Assembly (NCBI GenBank): GCA_963457665.1
Contig: OY735237.1
Coordinates: 227,001-291,000 of the forward strand
Origin: Thysanoteuthis rhombus
Lineage: Eukaryota > Mollusca > Cephalopoda > Oegopsida > Thysanoteuthidae
Reading direction: 5' to 3'
Length of the DNA stretch: 64,000 nucleotides
Part shown: positions 35,300 through 46,589 of the stretch, one piece after another
Numbering within the stretch: the first letter of the stretch is position 1
How the letters are laid out: each line of letters begins with the position of its first letter
The notes under the pieces: model-generated
Told to the model about the DNA's origin: nothing
Database searches by the model: none
The model's input: only the letters and a program-made list of their open reading frames with translations
Translations under genes and position numbers: made by a program

Positions 35300-36420
35300 C
35301 CGGAAGCCTTATAATTTCACCGAAGTTTTTGGAGGCTGACAAGACGTGTTTTGACGATGGTATGAATGTATTCTGATAAGACACTTTTCAAGTTTTATTG
35401 AATTTGGTCCTTTGATCATATCCCATGAAGTGGTGAAACACCAAGTTTGGCACTTTTCAGAACGCAACATTACGTGTGCCTGCCCAATATCTAAGTCATG
35501 ATTGTCATCACTGCGAACTGTTTCAAGTGCTGTTGTTGCACATAACAGTGGACAACTATGGAGTAATAGTAGTTTTGTGGTAATCCTTTCAGTTGTGAAA
35601 TTGAGAGCGTGATGAATGTTTGAGAGACGAGGGATTTTATCACTCTCGTTATTTGATGCTGGCGCCGGCACTGGAGATGTGGAAGGGGAAAAGGATGTTG
35701 TACGAAGAGAATGCGCACCAAGAATTAACTTGGGCGCGCATTGAAACAAAGTGAAAAGGAACACATACAAGGATTTTGGTTAGACAAATAAGACGTACGT
35801 TTAATACAAGAATGAAAATGAAGTACGTATAAGGATAACATAAATCTGATCGATCGTGTGAAGAGATGAGAAGAGAAGAGATAGCAAAAGGTGGGAGCTT
35901 TCTTCTCGTTGATAGTGCTGGCGTCGGAGTTGGAGTGGAGCTATCTGAAACGTTTGGATTTCCATATGGCTTGGATCGCTCGAAAGTAATACGTGATATC
36001 CGGGTTCATTGTGAGAGCCAAACTGCCAAGTAGTGTGTGTTGACCTCGGGGCTATTCGCTGACGCTAATAGACTTTCGACGGACAGACCATGAAGGACAG
36101 AGAACTTGGAGATTTATCCATGCGCGTTTCCCAAAGAAAATTAGGAAAGAGCATCGTGACTGGTGGATAGTAAGAAAGGTTTGCGATTTCGTTCACGAGA
36201 GGTTATATGCGTTTGGAGCACGTGGTGAAGACACAGAGGCGTAGCTGCGTAGCTGTGCGTATGCGTGATGACTTGACATCGGTGAAGTGACAAGGGCAAA
36301 GTTAGTGCAGGGATAGGTTACGATGGAGAAACGGTTAAGATCGGATCGCCTGGGAGGTCGGCGAAATGATAACGATCTTAGGGAGAAGGAAACAGAGAGA
36401 GAGAGAGAGTGTGTGTCCGC

Positions 36421-36451
<31 letters not shown>

Positions 36452-36641
36452 CGTGCGCACGGCCGGCCACAAAGGCCGGGGCCAGAGGTATGACCAGCTA
36501 GGGATCCTGGCGCCAATGAGCATTAGACCATGTGCATCAAGGGGTTATATAGAAGTCGTCAGAGGAAGTGACATTTTCGATATTTAGCTAAAAGAGGAGT
36601 TTTGTATTTAATTCCTAACTAAGCGAATAGGGGACGCTACA
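35300..36641 (-). mobile_element. TGTAGC-family element, copy 3 (long)
   Basis: On the - strand starts TGTAGCGTCCCCTATTCG at 36641 and runs about 1.3 kb. A CTATATAACCCC box lies near 36545. A GT/CA microsatellite at 36429-36452 lies within the region where other copies have GA or CT runs. The distal part includes a TCTCAAACATTCATCACGC block shared with copies 5 and 6. Frames on the - strand here are chance frames in repeat DNA. Confidence 0.6.
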
Positions 36642-38515
36642 GTAGCTAGACATTAATGCCTGAACAGTCCTTGTAGAGTTCATGAGTCAGTTTGTTTACA
36701 TCAAATGCATCAGCAAAATTCATGTGTAGTGACCTCTTTATGTCAGCTATTCTAACCATTGCCATTTCATCAAGTGTAATCACACAATTTGCATGTCAGC
36801 ATTACCATCTGAAGGATGAAGATGTGATCCTCCATCGATAGTTTAATATTGTGAACAACTGATTTGCCTTTTGTCAAATAGAGTTTACCGTCACTTTACT
36901 TTACAAAACAGGACCGTGGATCAACAGAAAACTCGTATCATCCTTGATGATTTGATAAATCTATCCTGGGGTGAATCCGTCCGATGCAAGTGAGAACCTT
37001 GTTATTAACCAATGTTCCTCTCTAACATTTGGTCCTTTATTTCCACTTTTATGGACTTGACATCACCTTTGAAGGTCGAAAGATTCCCAATCTTTAATGC
37101 ATTCCAAATTGATCCGTCACAATCTGAATTGTTCAATTAATGAAGTGTTCAGTAACGTTTGGCCCTCAGTGTCATGAAAAAGAAACTGATCCGTCAGCCT
37201 CGGATCGAATACATTCTTTGTTACGATGTTGCATAAACATTCGGAATCATTGAAATTTGTACTGTGAGATTCAAAGACACAATCAAGTTCTGCGACATTT
37301 TCCGTAATTCTTCCATTATTGTTGGCAGTTGAGTCATGGGATTCATCTCCTTTTGTGTCAATGCACCTTATGTTAAAACATCAGTGAAAATCCTCAATTG
37401 TGTTATTAATTATCAGAGCAAATAAACTGTACTTTTTCGAGACCAATTCATCATTTTCAATCTTCCAAGTCCTGAGGACCTTCGTGGACATCCTTTCGTG
37501 TTCGATCGCGTGACCAGCTGTAAATGGGGAGGATAGAACAATAGTAACGTTGACAGAGGAGTTGCCGTTTTTGAAGGAGTCTTATCGTTTTTCTTTCAAA
37601 CTCAATGTTTAGGATAAATATACTGGTGTTTGAATAGTTTTGCATGTTGCATCTAAAATGATACTTCATGAAAATTGGTGAAATTCCTCTAGCTGTTGAC
37701 GAATAGATCTAATGAGAAGAAACACTTGTTCCTACAATTTCATGTAATTTCAAAGGAGCTTGGCTTAGTTTCTAAGAGAATCAAGTAACTGCTGAATACT
37801 TAAGTAATTTATTGGCACTATACAAGAAAATACGTACTGATGTGTGTTCCTTGAGGGCACTTTAGTTTGTGAACAAAAATCCTTATAATATAATTGCATA
37901 AAAACACTTTTATGAGGTTTCCTTTCTGTCAAAGGTTTTTGTATCCATGTGTTTCTGCAAGAACAACTTGTGAAATGATAAGTACAGAGTCGAAAAAAAG
38001 CCTCAAAAGAACAATGCAGGCGTTTGCACTGTACCGTGGAACTCTGGTAGTATCATATACACACGTCTTTGATGAAGCTAAGATCTAGACCACTTCTGTC
38101 AACTACTTAACCGATTGCTTTTAATGCACAGCAAACGACACAATTCATCCATCAGAGGGACAAACTCTTCCAACACATCATCTCTTTACTTTCAGTCGTA
38201 TACATTCTAAATAAAGCTGTAATTCTGTAGAGGTTGTTGTCTTTTCTTTGTGTGAGATATTTGCATTCAATTTACGAACAACTTCGAAACTTGAATGAAA
38301 ATTCATCATTCAAAATGAAATGAATAATCAGATGATAAAGATGATAAGTAACGGGCAGTTACCCTACAGCTTTGTAATAGTAAAAGAACAAAATATCAAA
38401 ATAAATTTGCTGCTGAAGAAGTACAGAATTAGTCAATTTAGGAGGAAAAGGATTGTATACGTATGTTGTGAAGTATATTATTTCCAGTTAAAATTGATAC
38501 GAAAATAAATACGGA
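36642..38515. other. No gene called; possible old coding remnant on the - strand
   Basis: Between about 36700 and 37450 the - strand gives protein-like scraps (for example ITENVAELDCVFESH near 37290, and NFADAFDVNKLTHEL near 36700) broken by stops. I do not recognise the family. The rest of the interval shows nothing. Confidence 0.3.
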
Positions 38516-39433
38516 TAAGTACAAAGCTTCAGATACGAAACTTTAAATCTAGCCACACATCCACTGATGTCACTTTCGTCTGGCTATAAAAGTTTTCACT
38601 TGCGTGTGTTATGGCTCTTGCCAGCCGGTTATCTTTATCTTTATTTCTCTCCCGACTTTTAAATATACGCATGGATCTTAATTTCCGTTTATCCTTGCTT
38701 ACTTCAGCACTAGTCTTTCAATAGCTCGGTTACCTTCATTTTATTTATCTATCTTTTCTCTTAGTTTTGATCTGACCAAGCTTGCAACCACTTATTCACC
38801 GTGACTTATACAGCGTAACAATCTTCCTCTTTAGCTTGAGAGCTTTCTGATTCTCCTCATTCCTATACCATTTCATATCTGTGTTCTTGCTTTCGGCGAA
38901 GATTTCGGATGTTTATATTCTTGCTTTGAGAGCCGCAACGGAGTGGATTCTAATATATTAGCCTCGGCATACATTCGTGATTATTTGTCTCGAGCGCTTT
39001 GTCATCTTATGTCTCAACTGATTACCCGTCTTTTGATAATATTTTAGCAGAGGCCAGCCAAATCTATCAAGACGAATACATTATAGTCCTTTAATATTGT
39101 CTGTAACATTCATACGAGTATAACCTCTGTGCTAAATCTTTATAAGAACCGTTTGCCCGAGAATTTGCTTCTATATTTCTATTCTACCAAGCTACTAGCT
39201 CTATTTTCAATATACTTAAAATGGTCTCCATTAACAAAAGGAATATAGCGACCAGATGTTTACATCAGTATCAAACATGGTGGATTATCAACTTCCGTTC
39301 TCTTCTCCAAACTCCCTTTTGTGACGCCATAAATATAACGGTAACTTCGTCACACAGTGACTCCACTTCCGCTACTATCACTGTTACTCTTTCACGATAT
39401 AGGACTTTCATACCTATAACTAGTAATTCTACA
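38516..39433 (+). mobile_element. TGTAGC-family element, divergent subfamily (copy B3)
   Basis: Opens GATACGAAACTTTAAATCTA then GGCTATAAAAG near 38583, keeps family layout, and near 39245-39300 matches 7815-7870 of copy 1 (GACCAGATGTTTACATC, ATCAAACATGG). It ends near TTCTACA at 39433. Non-coding. Confidence 0.5.
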
Positions 39434-39496
39434 TCTGGTAACTTCCAGGTGGACAAAATCCTATACATACTTGTTGCTATTCAAACTGGCATTGTG

Positions 39497-39577
39497 TAGG
39501 TAACGAAAATAAGGCCACACACACACAAAATGTCCTATAGTTATTTTTTGTGTGTGTGGCCTTATTTTCGTTACCTA
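39497..39577. repeat. Near-perfect hairpin, about 33-bp arms
   Basis: TAGGTAACGAAAATAAGGCC followed by (AC)5 on the left is mirrored by (GT)4 then GGCCTTATTTTCGTTACCTA on the right, around a spacer of about 14 bp. The arms differ by one dinucleotide unit. No run of T follows, and nothing suggests a terminator in this eukaryotic setting. Confidence 0.9.
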
Positions 39578-40357
39578 TAATCCTCCTACATCACATACTA
39601 AAAAGGTATTTTTCACGGACGAAAAAGGTGTTCTCTTAGATACACTTCAAAACTTACACGTAAAAGTTTGACTTCGTAAGGAATTTCGCTTATTTTGACC
39701 ATGTACCGACATTGAAACTGTTGTAAAAAGAATAGCGTAAATCAGGTCAATTATTATTAACAGTGTTCAAGGTTACATTTATGATCTCTGGCCAAAATTA
39801 CCGTAGGATACCAATTTTCTGACTTCAAACGTTACGTTTCACCTTGTATGGAAATATGAATTTAGTACGTCATTATCATTAACTCTACAAAATGACGAAA
39901 AAAAATGTGAACAATTTTTTCTCTTTTTTATGCTTTTCAAAAAATGCCTCTCTGATATAACATTTGAGCGTGAACCCTATTTTGTGACAATTCAGCCTCA
40001 ACTATTAAGCATATCACGTCTGCTGATGTTTTTGGAATAATTCTTTCTCAAAGAACTAATCGTTATTTCAAGTTAATTTCTTACTTTTTTCCATTCTTAA
40101 CAATTTTCCTTTCAATCTGTAATTTGAAAATCGGCTCAAAAATCAGATTGAGAAAAGTCAAATAAGAAGAATTTTAGGAATTACAGAAATAGAAAATTCG
40201 TTTGAGTTACACTTTTTGTTTGCTATAAAAAAAAATTATAAATGAATTCATACCAAAATATATATCATTATCCGCACGAGAATGATCCCAGATAAATACT
40301 AGTTCAAAGATATCACTCTAAAAATGTATAGAGAACACATTTAAAGATAGTAATTTT
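39578..40357. other. No gene recognised
   Basis: AT-rich unassigned sequence. Confidence 0.4.
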
Positions 40358-40359
40358 AA

Positions 40360-40424
<65 letters not shown>

Positions 40425-40443
40425 CATATGTATATATATATAC

Positions 40444-40515
<72 letters not shown>

Positions 40516-40545
40516 ACATACATATATATATATATATGTATAATG
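40358..40545. repeat. Long (TA)n microsatellite
   Basis: TATA repeats with occasional CATA and TGTA interruptions for about 180 bp, adjoining the 3' side of the Penelope-like element. Confidence 0.95.
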
Positions 40546-40621
40546 TGTACTTTAGAGAGTGAGACAGACTCGGGAGTGAAGTTTTTGGTGGTAAGGTTTA
40601 TTAATCCTTATATGTCAATAG

Positions 40622-40665
40622 TCCATACATGTTTCGGGATTTCTCCCATCATCAGTGGTGCGTGT
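40622..40665 (-). ncRNA. Hammerhead ribozyme-like motif of the Penelope element
   Basis: On the - strand: CCA, CTGATGA (40655-40649), one unpaired T, helix II GGGA/TCCC closed by a short loop (40647-40636), GAAAC (40635-40631), then ATGTATGG. CCA and TGG can pair as a short helix I; ACATGT can form a two-pair helix III or a six-pair helix in a dimer. This matches the short-helix-III type I hammerheads known from Penelope-like elements. The strand agrees with the element. Confidence 0.65.
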
Positions 40666-41114
40666 TGTGTGAGTGTGAATTAAAATGTACCATGTGGAAC
40701 CAGAGTCCACTGCCAGCGGCTATGCATTGTGGGTAAGTTTTGTTGTCAGGGCTACTAGAGGCCTCATGCTGAATGTAAGAATGACCAGCAGGTATTGGGA
40801 TTTTGGTAAAGCAGCAGCAGTTGGACTTGGGGAGGGCAGAGTGTGTCAAGGTAGGGGGTAGTGTTGTGGAGGTGGATTTTTTGGTATGTTTGGGATAGTG
40901 TAGAAGGAGGGGTGGTGGGGTCAAGGAGCTACATAGGTATCAACCTTAAAAGTTACTGAAAATGTTACTGAAAGTGTTTTGGCTATGATTTGGACAGGGG
41001 TTATAACAGGCTAAGGTGAAGTTTTTCCTATGGGTCTAGGTGACTTTGAAGCTTCCATTATTGAGTGTGTCTAAGATGTGGGTGTGAGGATATTAATGGT
41101 AGGAGTTGTGTGTA

Positions 41115-41882
41115 TTAGTGTTCTGTGTGGTGCGGGTTGTTCAGTTTAGTATTTAATCCATTAGGATATAGGGTTTTAAGTTTGTTGATCCACATGTCTT
41201 CGTGTTTTTCTAGAACTTTAGTTATGTCAATTGGAGTAGTTTTTTCTATTTTTCCTATGATGGTAAAGCTAGCATCAGTGGCAAAATTGTGGTCAGGTGT
41301 GCGAAAGTGTAGTTCTACAGGAAGTGGGCTACGATAATTTTTTGACTTAATCCTATGTCTATAATTGTTGAGTCTATTATTAAATTGCCACTCGGACTTG
41401 CCAATGTACTGTAACTTACATCTATTGCACTCTAGAAGGTATATAATGTTCTTACTGCGGCAGTTGCTATTGTGGTATATGTGGTAACTCTCTTTTGTGG
41501 TGGTGCTTGTGAATGTGTTGGTGTACTTGAGGTGGTTGCAACATAGACTGTTTCTTATGTTGCAAGGTGTGCAGAATTTAATTGTTCTAGGTGTATTTTT
41601 GTGTACGACTTTATTGTTAACGATAGTATTGCTACTGATCATGTCTCTGATGTTTTTGGGTCTGCGGTAGGAGATAACACATGGGTCTGTGAATGTTTCT
41701 TTTAGATCTGTTTTGATCGTGAGAATGTTCCATCTATTATTGATGATGTGTGCTAAGGGTGGGAGTGTGTTGTTGAAGGTTGTTATAAGGGGTATGCGGT
41801 TGGGTTTGTTATTGTGGGACAGTAAAAGGGTTTCATCTCTGGGTATTCCAGTCGCTTTTTTTATTTGTTTTTTTTGTGTCAT
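41115..41882 (-). pseudogene. Penelope linker and GIY-YIG endonuclease
   Basis: 255 codons in one frame. The first part is the linker between RT and endonuclease, with a Cys-rich stretch (CTPCNIRNSLCCNH) typical of the family. Then comes the GIY-YIG domain: IIYLLECNRCKLQYIGKSEW, followed by a conserved Arg in FNNRLNNYRHRIK and a LEKHEDMWINKLKTLYPNGLN end. The domain looks complete. It lies directly downstream of the RT half, in an overlapping frame. Confidence 0.85.
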
Positions 41883-42556
41883 CTAGTGGATAACCTCGTT
41901 GGGTGAAATATTGTATTAGGTTATGTTTGTGTCTGTTAAGTTCACTATTGGTGGAGCAGATTATTCTAATTCTAAGAGCTTGTGAAAATGGTAGACTTCT
42001 TTTTAAGTGTTGGGGATGGGCTGATCTGGAGTGGAGGTAATTGTGGGTGTCTGTGGGCTTTGTGTAGAGGGTGGTATGGAGGTTTCTGTTGTCATCTATA
42101 TATATGCGTGTGTCTAAGAAGGCTATGGAGTCAGTGGATGTTGTGAAGTCAAACTTAATAGAGTCATGTGCCGAGTTTAGATGTATAAGGAATTTATCTA
42201 GTGTGTTTTTTTCGCCTGTATATATGAAAAAAATGTCGTCTATGTATCTACCATAAAAGATGCAGTCATTATAAATCTCTGGGTAAATGTAGGTTTCTTC
42301 AAATTTACCCATGAAGATATTAGCATAGGATGGGGCCGCTACTGTGCCCATGGCGCAGCCTTTCACCTGGAGGAAGTGTCCATTATTAAAGTTAAAGCTA
42401 TTTAGGGTTAGAATGTGGTGCATAAGAGTGGTGATTGTTCTAGTGCTAGGTTCTTTAGTAGTTCTATTGTTTAAGGCTTCTGTCAGTGCTAGGATACCTT
42501 CGTCATGTTTGATGTTGGAGTATAGGGATTTAACATCCATATAAGTTAATATTATC
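41875..42556 (-). pseudogene. Penelope-type reverse transcriptase, C-terminal half
   Basis: From the truncated start the - strand reads YMDVKSLYSNIKHDEG (RT motif A with its Asp), then a GCAMGTVAAPSYANIFMG block (motif B), YGRYIDDIFFIY (motif C with the catalytic DD), then an IAFLDTRIYID block (motif D/E region) and a C-terminal thumb with HLKRSLPFSQALRIRIICS. Motif order and wording are those of the Penelope clade rather than LINE RTs. The fingers region upstream is absent, so it cannot be active as it stands. Confidence 0.85.
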
Positions 42557-42570
42557 ATCATTACTTTACA

Positions 42571-43637
42571 GCAAGTGCTGGGGCCCAAACTGTAACCAGC
42601 TAGGGATGTGACACTAGGGGGCCAGGAGTCCCCCGTGTCCTGAAAATTACGAAAATTACTATGGCTGTTACCAAAAATTACTATGGTTATTACCAGTAAT
42701 TACTATTGTTATTACAAAAAGGAGTTATCTGTGTAAAGGGGATAATGTGTTTTTCGAGATGTCATAGGAAGTTGGGTCACCTGTGCTTTTTCAATCTGGT
42801 GTCATCTGTCAAGGCCTGGGTTGCAAAAACAAATGCTTTTGGAAAAAGGTTTTGTTCCCTATTCGATGACCATGTCATGGGAAGTTGAGTTATCTGTACT
42901 TTTTCAATCTAGTGTCATCTGTCAAGTCCTGGGTTTGAAAACAAAGCCAGATATAAGGGTCAGTGTTTGAGGTCTAGAGAGAGAGAGTAAAAGCTTATGA
43001 AAGAAAAGTTATTTGCAGAGTCCTGGGGAGAGGGGGAGACTAATTTATGATAGTGAACAGACCTGCGTCGCGAGATGAATGAGAGTCAATGTTTTGGGTT
43101 TGGAGAAGAGAGTCGTTGCCAGCTCTCTCCCTCGTGTCAGCCGTCCGCCCTTAGAAACCGTCAACCGCTGAGTCAGAGTAAAATTTGGGTTTGGAGAAGA
43201 GAGTCGTTGCCAGCTCTCTCTCTCGTGTCAGCCGTCCGCCCTTAGTAACCGTCAACCGCTGCTACCATTCAGTAGACTACCGTTCGTGACATGAGAGACC
43301 AGTCGTCATTTTGACTTAGATAATAATCTGCCTCCTCTCTTTTCAACTGCGAATAGGCATTTCTCGTCTCCAGAGATATTGATAATCAATATTCTATATA
43401 AAACATATAAACGAAATTCCGTTCTGTTGCCTTCTTTTACTAACCCAGAACCACGGCTGGGCTTAGCATAGTTTGTGGGACCACAACCCCAATGGAAAAC
43501 CCCACAGGAATACTGGCGCAAATGAGCATTGGACCATATGCGTCAAAGGGTTTTATGGGGCTCATCGGAGGATTATTCAACTAAACGAAGAGTTTCGTAT
43601 TTAATTCCTAACTAAAAGAATAGGGGGTGCTACATCA
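42571..43637 (-). mobile_element. TGTAGC-family element, copy 4, split by a solo LTR
   Basis: The 5' end (TGTAGCACCCCCTATTC on the - strand) and promoter region lie at 43507-43637. A further family block with TCCCTAGCTGGTTAC lies at 42571-42606. Between them is a 900-bp LTR. The Penelope-like element bounds the left side. The family normally continues another kilobase, so this copy is truncated. Confidence 0.65.
42607..43506. mobile_element. Solo LTR, about 900 bp, fossil
   Basis: Begins TGTGACACTAGG and ends AACCCCACA, the TG...CA ends of an LTR. It interrupts a TGTAGC-family repeat whose sequence is continuous on either side. The bases flanking it, GGGA and GGAA, fit a short target duplication with one change. 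A TATATAAAA box lies near 43396. An internal 91-bp direct duplication spans 43093-43261. No internal region or partner LTR is seen. The retrotransposon family is not assigned; a Gypsy-type element is plausible. Confidence 0.65.
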
Positions 43638-44560
43638 CTATTATTATTATCATTTTTTTGTTTTTGTTTACTTAGATTCATGCCAATTTTTCTTCGTCCT
43701 AGGGCTCCCGGGCCGATATGCAGCTACCAGTGATTTCACCAGAACAACTCAAGACATTTAAATGCAGCTGCCATGCTACAAACGCAAGTTTGATTACGGA
43801 AGACAAAATTGAAGTAAGGAAGGCAGTAAAAATGAAACAGTGTTTATTTACCCTTTTTTTGTCGTGACATTCCATTGTTAATCGACTGGGAAACCTCTAC
43901 TTCATTTCTATCTGAAAATGAAAATAGACGGAACCATCTGAGGAAGTTGAGAATAAACATAAATGTTGAGTCACACAACCAGTCTTTTACTTTTTTTTAT
44001 CAATGTCAAAATGCTAAAAGAAATTTCTAAATACGCAATGATTTTTCAAATAGTTTCTTCAAACATGCACACATATAAATGCAATGCTAGTTACTAAAAA
44101 CAGAGTGACTTGGGTCTACACTTTATATGTTAAAGGTACAGAACCCATGTCAAACTACCAACGCTGCATATACCCATTTTATCTTCCATATTAAAACCTT
44201 CTGTGGGTTGCCAAAGAGTGTGTGTAACATGAACTGTTGACATACACCGGGTAATTCTCTTTTGAAAGTCTATTCGTAAAGTATCGAAAGACCTGCTCAC
44301 TTTGATAAATATTGAGCACTGTGATTAAATACCAACAATGGAAAACTCAGTTTCGTCTTTGTAATCTTACAAATTATTAATAATGCTCTGGATCCTCTCG
44401 CAGTCCCCTCTCTCTCATATATGATCTAGAAAGCTTTTCAACTTTGAACCCTAAATAATAAAGAAACGTTTTCATTTTTCTGTGTGTCATTTCAGTCATT
44501 TATTTTCCAAGTATCTGGTAATGCAATTTTCTCCAGTGTTTCTCTGTTTTATGTATATTT
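43638..44560. other. No gene recognised
   Basis: Unassigned AT-rich sequence. Confidence 0.4.
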
Positions 44561-44562
44561 CG

Positions 44563-44563
<1 letters not shown>

Positions 44564-44604
<41 letters not shown>
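44564..44604. repeat. (TA)n(GT)n microsatellite
   Basis: A TA run of about 20 bp passes directly into a GT run of about 22 bp, just before an inverted repeat. Confidence 0.9.
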
Positions 44605-44605
<1 letters not shown>

Positions 44606-44726
44606 GTGAATATCAACTTTTTGTGCCTAATGCACTCATCAGCAACCGGTTATAACCGCTTATACAAGAATAACACATATTACCGGTTGCTGATGGGTGC
44701 TTTAGGTACAAAATGTTGACATTCAC
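44606..44726. repeat. Inverted repeat carrying two decayed hammerhead-like cores
   Basis: Arms of about 47 bp (44606-44652 and 44681-44726). The left arm on the - strand reads CTGATGA, helix GTGC/GCAC, then AAAAAG where GAAAC would be expected. The right arm on the + strand reads CTGATGG, GTGC...GTAC, AAAAT. Both then read GTTGATATTC or GTTGACATTC. Confidence 0.6.
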
Positions 44727-45594
44727 AGGGTATATATCACTGTTATTCTTATTTTCTATGTGTGTCATGATAGCTTTATTTACTGTTTTAAATATTGAGC
44801 ATTGTTATTAAACATCAACACCGGATAAAATCTGTTTTCTATTTCTATCTTCTTGTATTCTTACAAATTGAAAACATTATACCTATTTTTCCCTTTTCCC
44901 CTCTCTCTCTGTCTCTCAATATATATTTATAAAAATGAATTAAATATCGGTGACTTATTTGAAGTTAATATGTGAAAGGTGCTATACTCTTGCCGAACTT
45001 ATCAACGCCATGCATAGCCATACGTTCCTTCATTAAGAAATACTGTTGGTGCTTAGGATCAATGGAACCCTGAGATTACACAGATTGAAATCAGTTCAGA
45101 CCAATCCACCATGGTAGCATACCATAAACCTAGGGGTTGGGCTGAAGGCCTTACTAACTTTAGTTGTCAATCTAACTGGTTGCCATGCCTCGATAGCAAT
45201 ACTCGTAGAGGTAGACCTCCGTAGCCTTGGATGGCTACCTACGTTGTGAATGTGTCACGGTAAAAATACATCTTGGCAGTAGGAATAAAACGCAACACTT
45301 GATGCTTATTAAGAAACAAGCAAAAATATGTAGTGTTGGACGTCACTCGGGACAATAAGGACTGCACCCCCCCCACCTGGTAGGAATCAATCTGGCGCCG
45401 AAAAACATACTATTGGAATAATCCCCATCAACGACTTGAATGGCCACTTGAACAGGAATCATCCACATTCAATCTGTTCAAACTCAGCAGAAGACTAAAT
45501 TGAAATAAAATTGACACGTTAGCAGCGTATAGAAGTGACATACGCGTTCTATCGCCCGCTTGATTAACCATCAGGCATGGACCATACCATTCTT

Positions 45595-45595
<1 letters not shown>
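44727..45595. other. No gene recognised
   Basis: Includes a moderately GC-rich stretch at 45050-45420, with a C-run near 45367, which I cannot assign. Confidence 0.4.
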
Positions 45596-45629
<34 letters not shown>

Positions 45630-46120
45630 ATTTCTCAACGTCCGTCCTTGGACATAGACCTTTCTCAGGATTCGCCACACTTCTCGATCATGGGCGTCGC
45701 GTAGCCAGTACTTTCTGAACTTGTCTAGCTCGTCTCTCCATCTAATATTCTGCCGGCCTCAGTTGTGCGTGTGATATCTGAGGATCCATGGTGTGAGTCA
45801 CGAAGTCTATCGGTTGTCCGCCATTCGTGCAACATGGCCAGCCCACTGCCATTTGAGATTTCAATGAATTTTATGATGTCTTGGACTCTCGTCTTTTGTT
45901 AGATGTATTGTGCTGTCTTGTGGTCTCTTCAAGTGAGGCCCAGCACAATTCTTCCGTGTGCACGTTGCTTGGTTCTCCTTTTGTGGATCTGTCTCTTGGT
46001 TAGGTTCTATGTTTCAGCTCCATAAGTGACAATTGCATTGGTTATACCCCCTTCTCTTTAGGATTAATAGGATCTTCTTATTTTTGAAGGTTGAGGTTGC
46101 TCTGCCAAAGGCTTGTTATT
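45596..46120 (-). mobile_element. RTE-type LINE, 3' fragment (left arm of an inverted pair)
   Basis: Read on the - strand it starts near GCAGAGCAACCTCAACCTTC, continues through the VTYGAET-type block and the 3' UTR (GGTCTATGTCCAAGGACGG) and ends in a (TGA)n tail at 45596-45627. Frames are interrupted. Confidence 0.8.
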
Positions 46121-46589
46121 GATGCCAATAAAATATGGAAAGAACGGGTAGTAGACAATCCCCAAAACCTTGATGAAAATAGGCTTGCTAATGTAAGGAG
46201 GAACATAGATTTTAAAATTAAATTATCCCTGGGGATGAGGGTGTACCACACTGGTAAAGAACCACTGATCCAAAAGATAATCACATCCTCCACACTTTTT
46301 GACCAGTGGAAAATACCAAGGATGTCATAAAGAGAATTTATTCTGACCATATTTATTCTTCGATGAAATTTCTTTATATGACTTCGAATTTTGACGCTAC
46401 GGTGGTTCAATTATTGACTGAGATGGCGATTTTCTTCATTTGAAAAAAAACCCACCCCAATAAGTTTTAGTTGTGGGTCAATTAACGATGTTTTCTTTCA
46501 TGCTAATTGGACCTTTGGTTTGTATCTGGTATTATACACGCTTGTTTTTTTTTGTGGGACATTCTTATTGATCGCTGCTAAACACTTGG
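46121..46589. other. Spacer between inverted LINE fragments
   Basis: About 470 bp with no gene. The frame at 46091-46330 (79 codons) has a KIWKERVVDNPQNLDENRL stretch but no recognised domain, and its start lies in LINE sequence. Confidence 0.4.

Larger units (their letters stand above)
40550..42556 (-). mobile_element. Penelope-like element, 5' truncated
   Basis: Read on the - strand it has the C-terminal part of a Penelope reverse transcriptase, a linker, a GIY-YIG endonuclease, a 3' non-coding region and a hammerhead-like motif near its 3' end. Penelope-like elements use RT plus GIY-YIG endonuclease for target-primed insertion and are known to carry hammerhead motifs in their terminal repeats. 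The 5' RT portion is missing. The upstream edge abuts a TGTAGC-family fragment. The reading is broken about once. Fairly young judging from the long readable frames. Confidence 0.85.

Noticed and set aside
35309-35770. 153-codon frame on the - strand
   Set aside because: Lies within the distal part of TGTAGC-family copy 3 and is not conserved in the other copies that share that part.
40313-40519. Tyr-Ile repeat frame
   Set aside because: Pure translation of a TA microsatellite. The same holds for frames at 49034-49246, 49108-49335 and part of 62621-62932.
45390-45410. TGGCGCCGAAAA resembling a tRNA primer-binding site
   Set aside because: No LTR end lies directly before it and no matching partner repeat was found; a single short match is not enough.
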